Below, piece after piece: positions 33,496 to 34,124 of a DNA stretch of 34,124 nt. Below the pieces are notes generated by a model. That model was not told the DNA's origin. It made no database searches and saw only the letters and a list, made by a program, of their open reading frames with translations. The stretch comes from Merdimmobilis hominis. Its GTDB lineage: Bacteria > Bacillota > Clostridia > Oscillospirales > Ruminococcaceae. Both the position numbers and the translations under genes were made by a program. The stretch lies in contig NZ_LT629939.1 of NCBI RefSeq assembly GCF_900104615.1, forward strand, positions 1,976,200 through 2,010,323, given 5' to 3'. Positions within the stretch are counted from its first letter, which is position 1, and each line of letters opens with the position of its first letter.

Positions 33496-33846
33496 ATGGC
33501 TTCGTTTCGCGTTTCCCGCCTGTCGGAAGACATCCACCGGGAATTGACCGACATCATGCGCTCCCTGAAAGACCCCCGGATTACCGGCCTTTTAAGCATC
33601 GTAAAGATCGACCTTTCCAGCGATCTATCCTACTGCAAGGTGTATATCTCCTCCATGGAAGGGATGGAGAACGCCAAAACCGCAGTAAAGGGCCTCAACA
33701 GTGCGGCCGGCTTTATCCGCCGGGAGATCAATAACCGGCTGGAGATGCGCCGCAGCCCGGCGTTCCAGTTCGTGGCGGATGATTCCATCGCCCACAGTGC
33801 GGACATCGCCCGGATTCTGGGCAGCTTGGCTGACGAGAAGAAATAA
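33496..33846 (+). CDS. rbfA: Ribosome-binding factor A
   Basis: Late 30S assembly factor with a KH-like fold that binds near the 5' end of 16S rRNA. The 116 residues start RVSRLSEDIHRELTDIMRSL and contain DPRITGLLSIVKIDLSSDLS, YCKVYIS and RSPAFQFVADDSI. ATG at 33496 has AAAGGAGG seven bases upstream; the longer frame is not family-like. A 148-base folded gap separates it from infB, unlike the tightly packed genes before it. Confidence 0.96.
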   Translation: MASFRVSRLSEDIHRELTDIMRSLKDPRITGLLSIVKIDLSSDLSYCKVYISSMEGMENAKTAVKGLNSAAGFIRREINNRLEMRRSPAFQFVADDSIAHSADIARILGSLADEKK

Positions 33847-33856
33847 GGAGGCCGCT

Positions 33857-34124
33857 ATGCTGACCGACTACGCAAAGGCGGCGTCCCTTCTGGCCGCAAG
33901 CGAGGACGTTGCCATCCTCTGTCACCGCAGCCCCGATGGGGACACCCTGGGCTGTGGCTACGCCCTCTGCCTGGCCCTCCTGGGCCTAGGCAAACGGGCC
34001 AGGGTTCTGTGCAGCGACCCTCTTCCCCGCAGGTATCAATACTTGGCCCAGGGGGTTCCCTCCCTGGACTTTTCCCCGCAGTTTGTCGTTGCGGTGGATG
34101 TGGCGGACGCAGCCCTCTTGGGCG
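33857..34124 (+). CDS. nrnA: DHH/DHHA1 phosphoesterase, NrnA-like (partial)
   Basis: The first 89 residues of a bifunctional oligoribonuclease/PAP phosphatase-type protein, cut by the window edge. Metal motif I is CHRSPDGDTLGC (His23, Asp27, Asp29), and motif II starts in VVAVDVADA. The family degrades nanoRNA and 3'-phosphoadenosine 5'-phosphate. ATG follows AAGGAGG, ten bases after rbfA; rbfA-nrnA-truB is the usual order, so the operon continues beyond the window. Confidence 0.92.
   Translation, partial: MLTDYAKAASLLAASEDVAILCHRSPDGDTLGCGYALCLALLGLGKRARVLCSDPLPRRYQYLAQGVPSLDFSPQFVVAVDVADAALLG

Noticed and set aside
31092-33599. 835-codon open frame opposite infB
   Set aside because: Antisense shadow caused by strong codon bias of infB; no domain recognised.

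Overview
The window is about 34 kb of chromosome from a spore-forming, low-oxygen Firmicute of class Clostridia, most like the Oscillospiraceae/Ruminococcaceae. The evidence is a moderately high-GC gene set with strong AGGAGG ribosome sites, the dgt-dnaG-rpoD and rimP-nusA-rnpM-L7Ae-infB-rbfA-nrnA gene orders, a sporulation regulator (SpoVT), a membrane pyrophosphatase, and interspersed GC-rich palindromes. A genus cannot be named from sequence alone. No phage, insertion sequence, CRISPR array, rRNA or tRNA gene was seen.

Layout. 1-648: AT-richer leader with candidate promoters. 649-4094 (+): murA (TTG start), walJ, rlmH and a predicted secretion-independent amidase-domain protein. 4095-4669: gene-free tract with seven consecutive hairpins and a separate nested RNA-like fold. 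4670-7429 (-): unknown secreted protein with a long structured leader, a MYG1-type DHH phosphoesterase and a ZIP metal transporter. 7619-10504 (+): small unknown protein, then lemA and a DUF2207 membrane protein whose best start is AUC. 10550-12745 (-): APC permease and uridine kinase. 13165-15983 (+): membrane pyrophosphatase (hppA) and a HAD phosphatase broken by a one-base frameshift. 16125-18718 (-): DUF4177 protein, an atypical racemase-family protein and comM. 19155-21948 (+): phosphohexomutase, ribosomal protein L31 and YigZ. 22131-26006 (+): dgt-dnaG-rpoD. 26229-26576 (-): remnant of a flavodoxin gene. 26649-27647 (-): zinc-ribbon membrane protein. 27962-28501 (+): spoVT. 28704 to the end (+): rimP-nusA-rnpM-L7Ae-infB-rbfA-nrnA, the last cut by the window edge.

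How the genes fit together. Most are housekeeping: peptidoglycan precursor synthesis (murA), sugar phosphate interconversion for envelope or storage polymers (phosphohexomutase), replication priming and primary sigma factor (dnaG, rpoD), and transcription, translation initiation and ribosome maturation (nusA, infB, rimP, rbfA, rlmH, L31). HppA would use the pyrophosphate released by biosynthesis to energise the membrane.

The best leads are not a new defence or metabolic system but local oddities. These are a promoter embedded in a 23-bp palindrome whose arm recurs (19 of 20 bases) at a second promoter; two structured non-coding tracts; two candidate non-canonical start codons (AUC, CUG); a possible leaderless upstream ORF before lemA; a frameshifted phosphatase; and a decaying flavodoxin.
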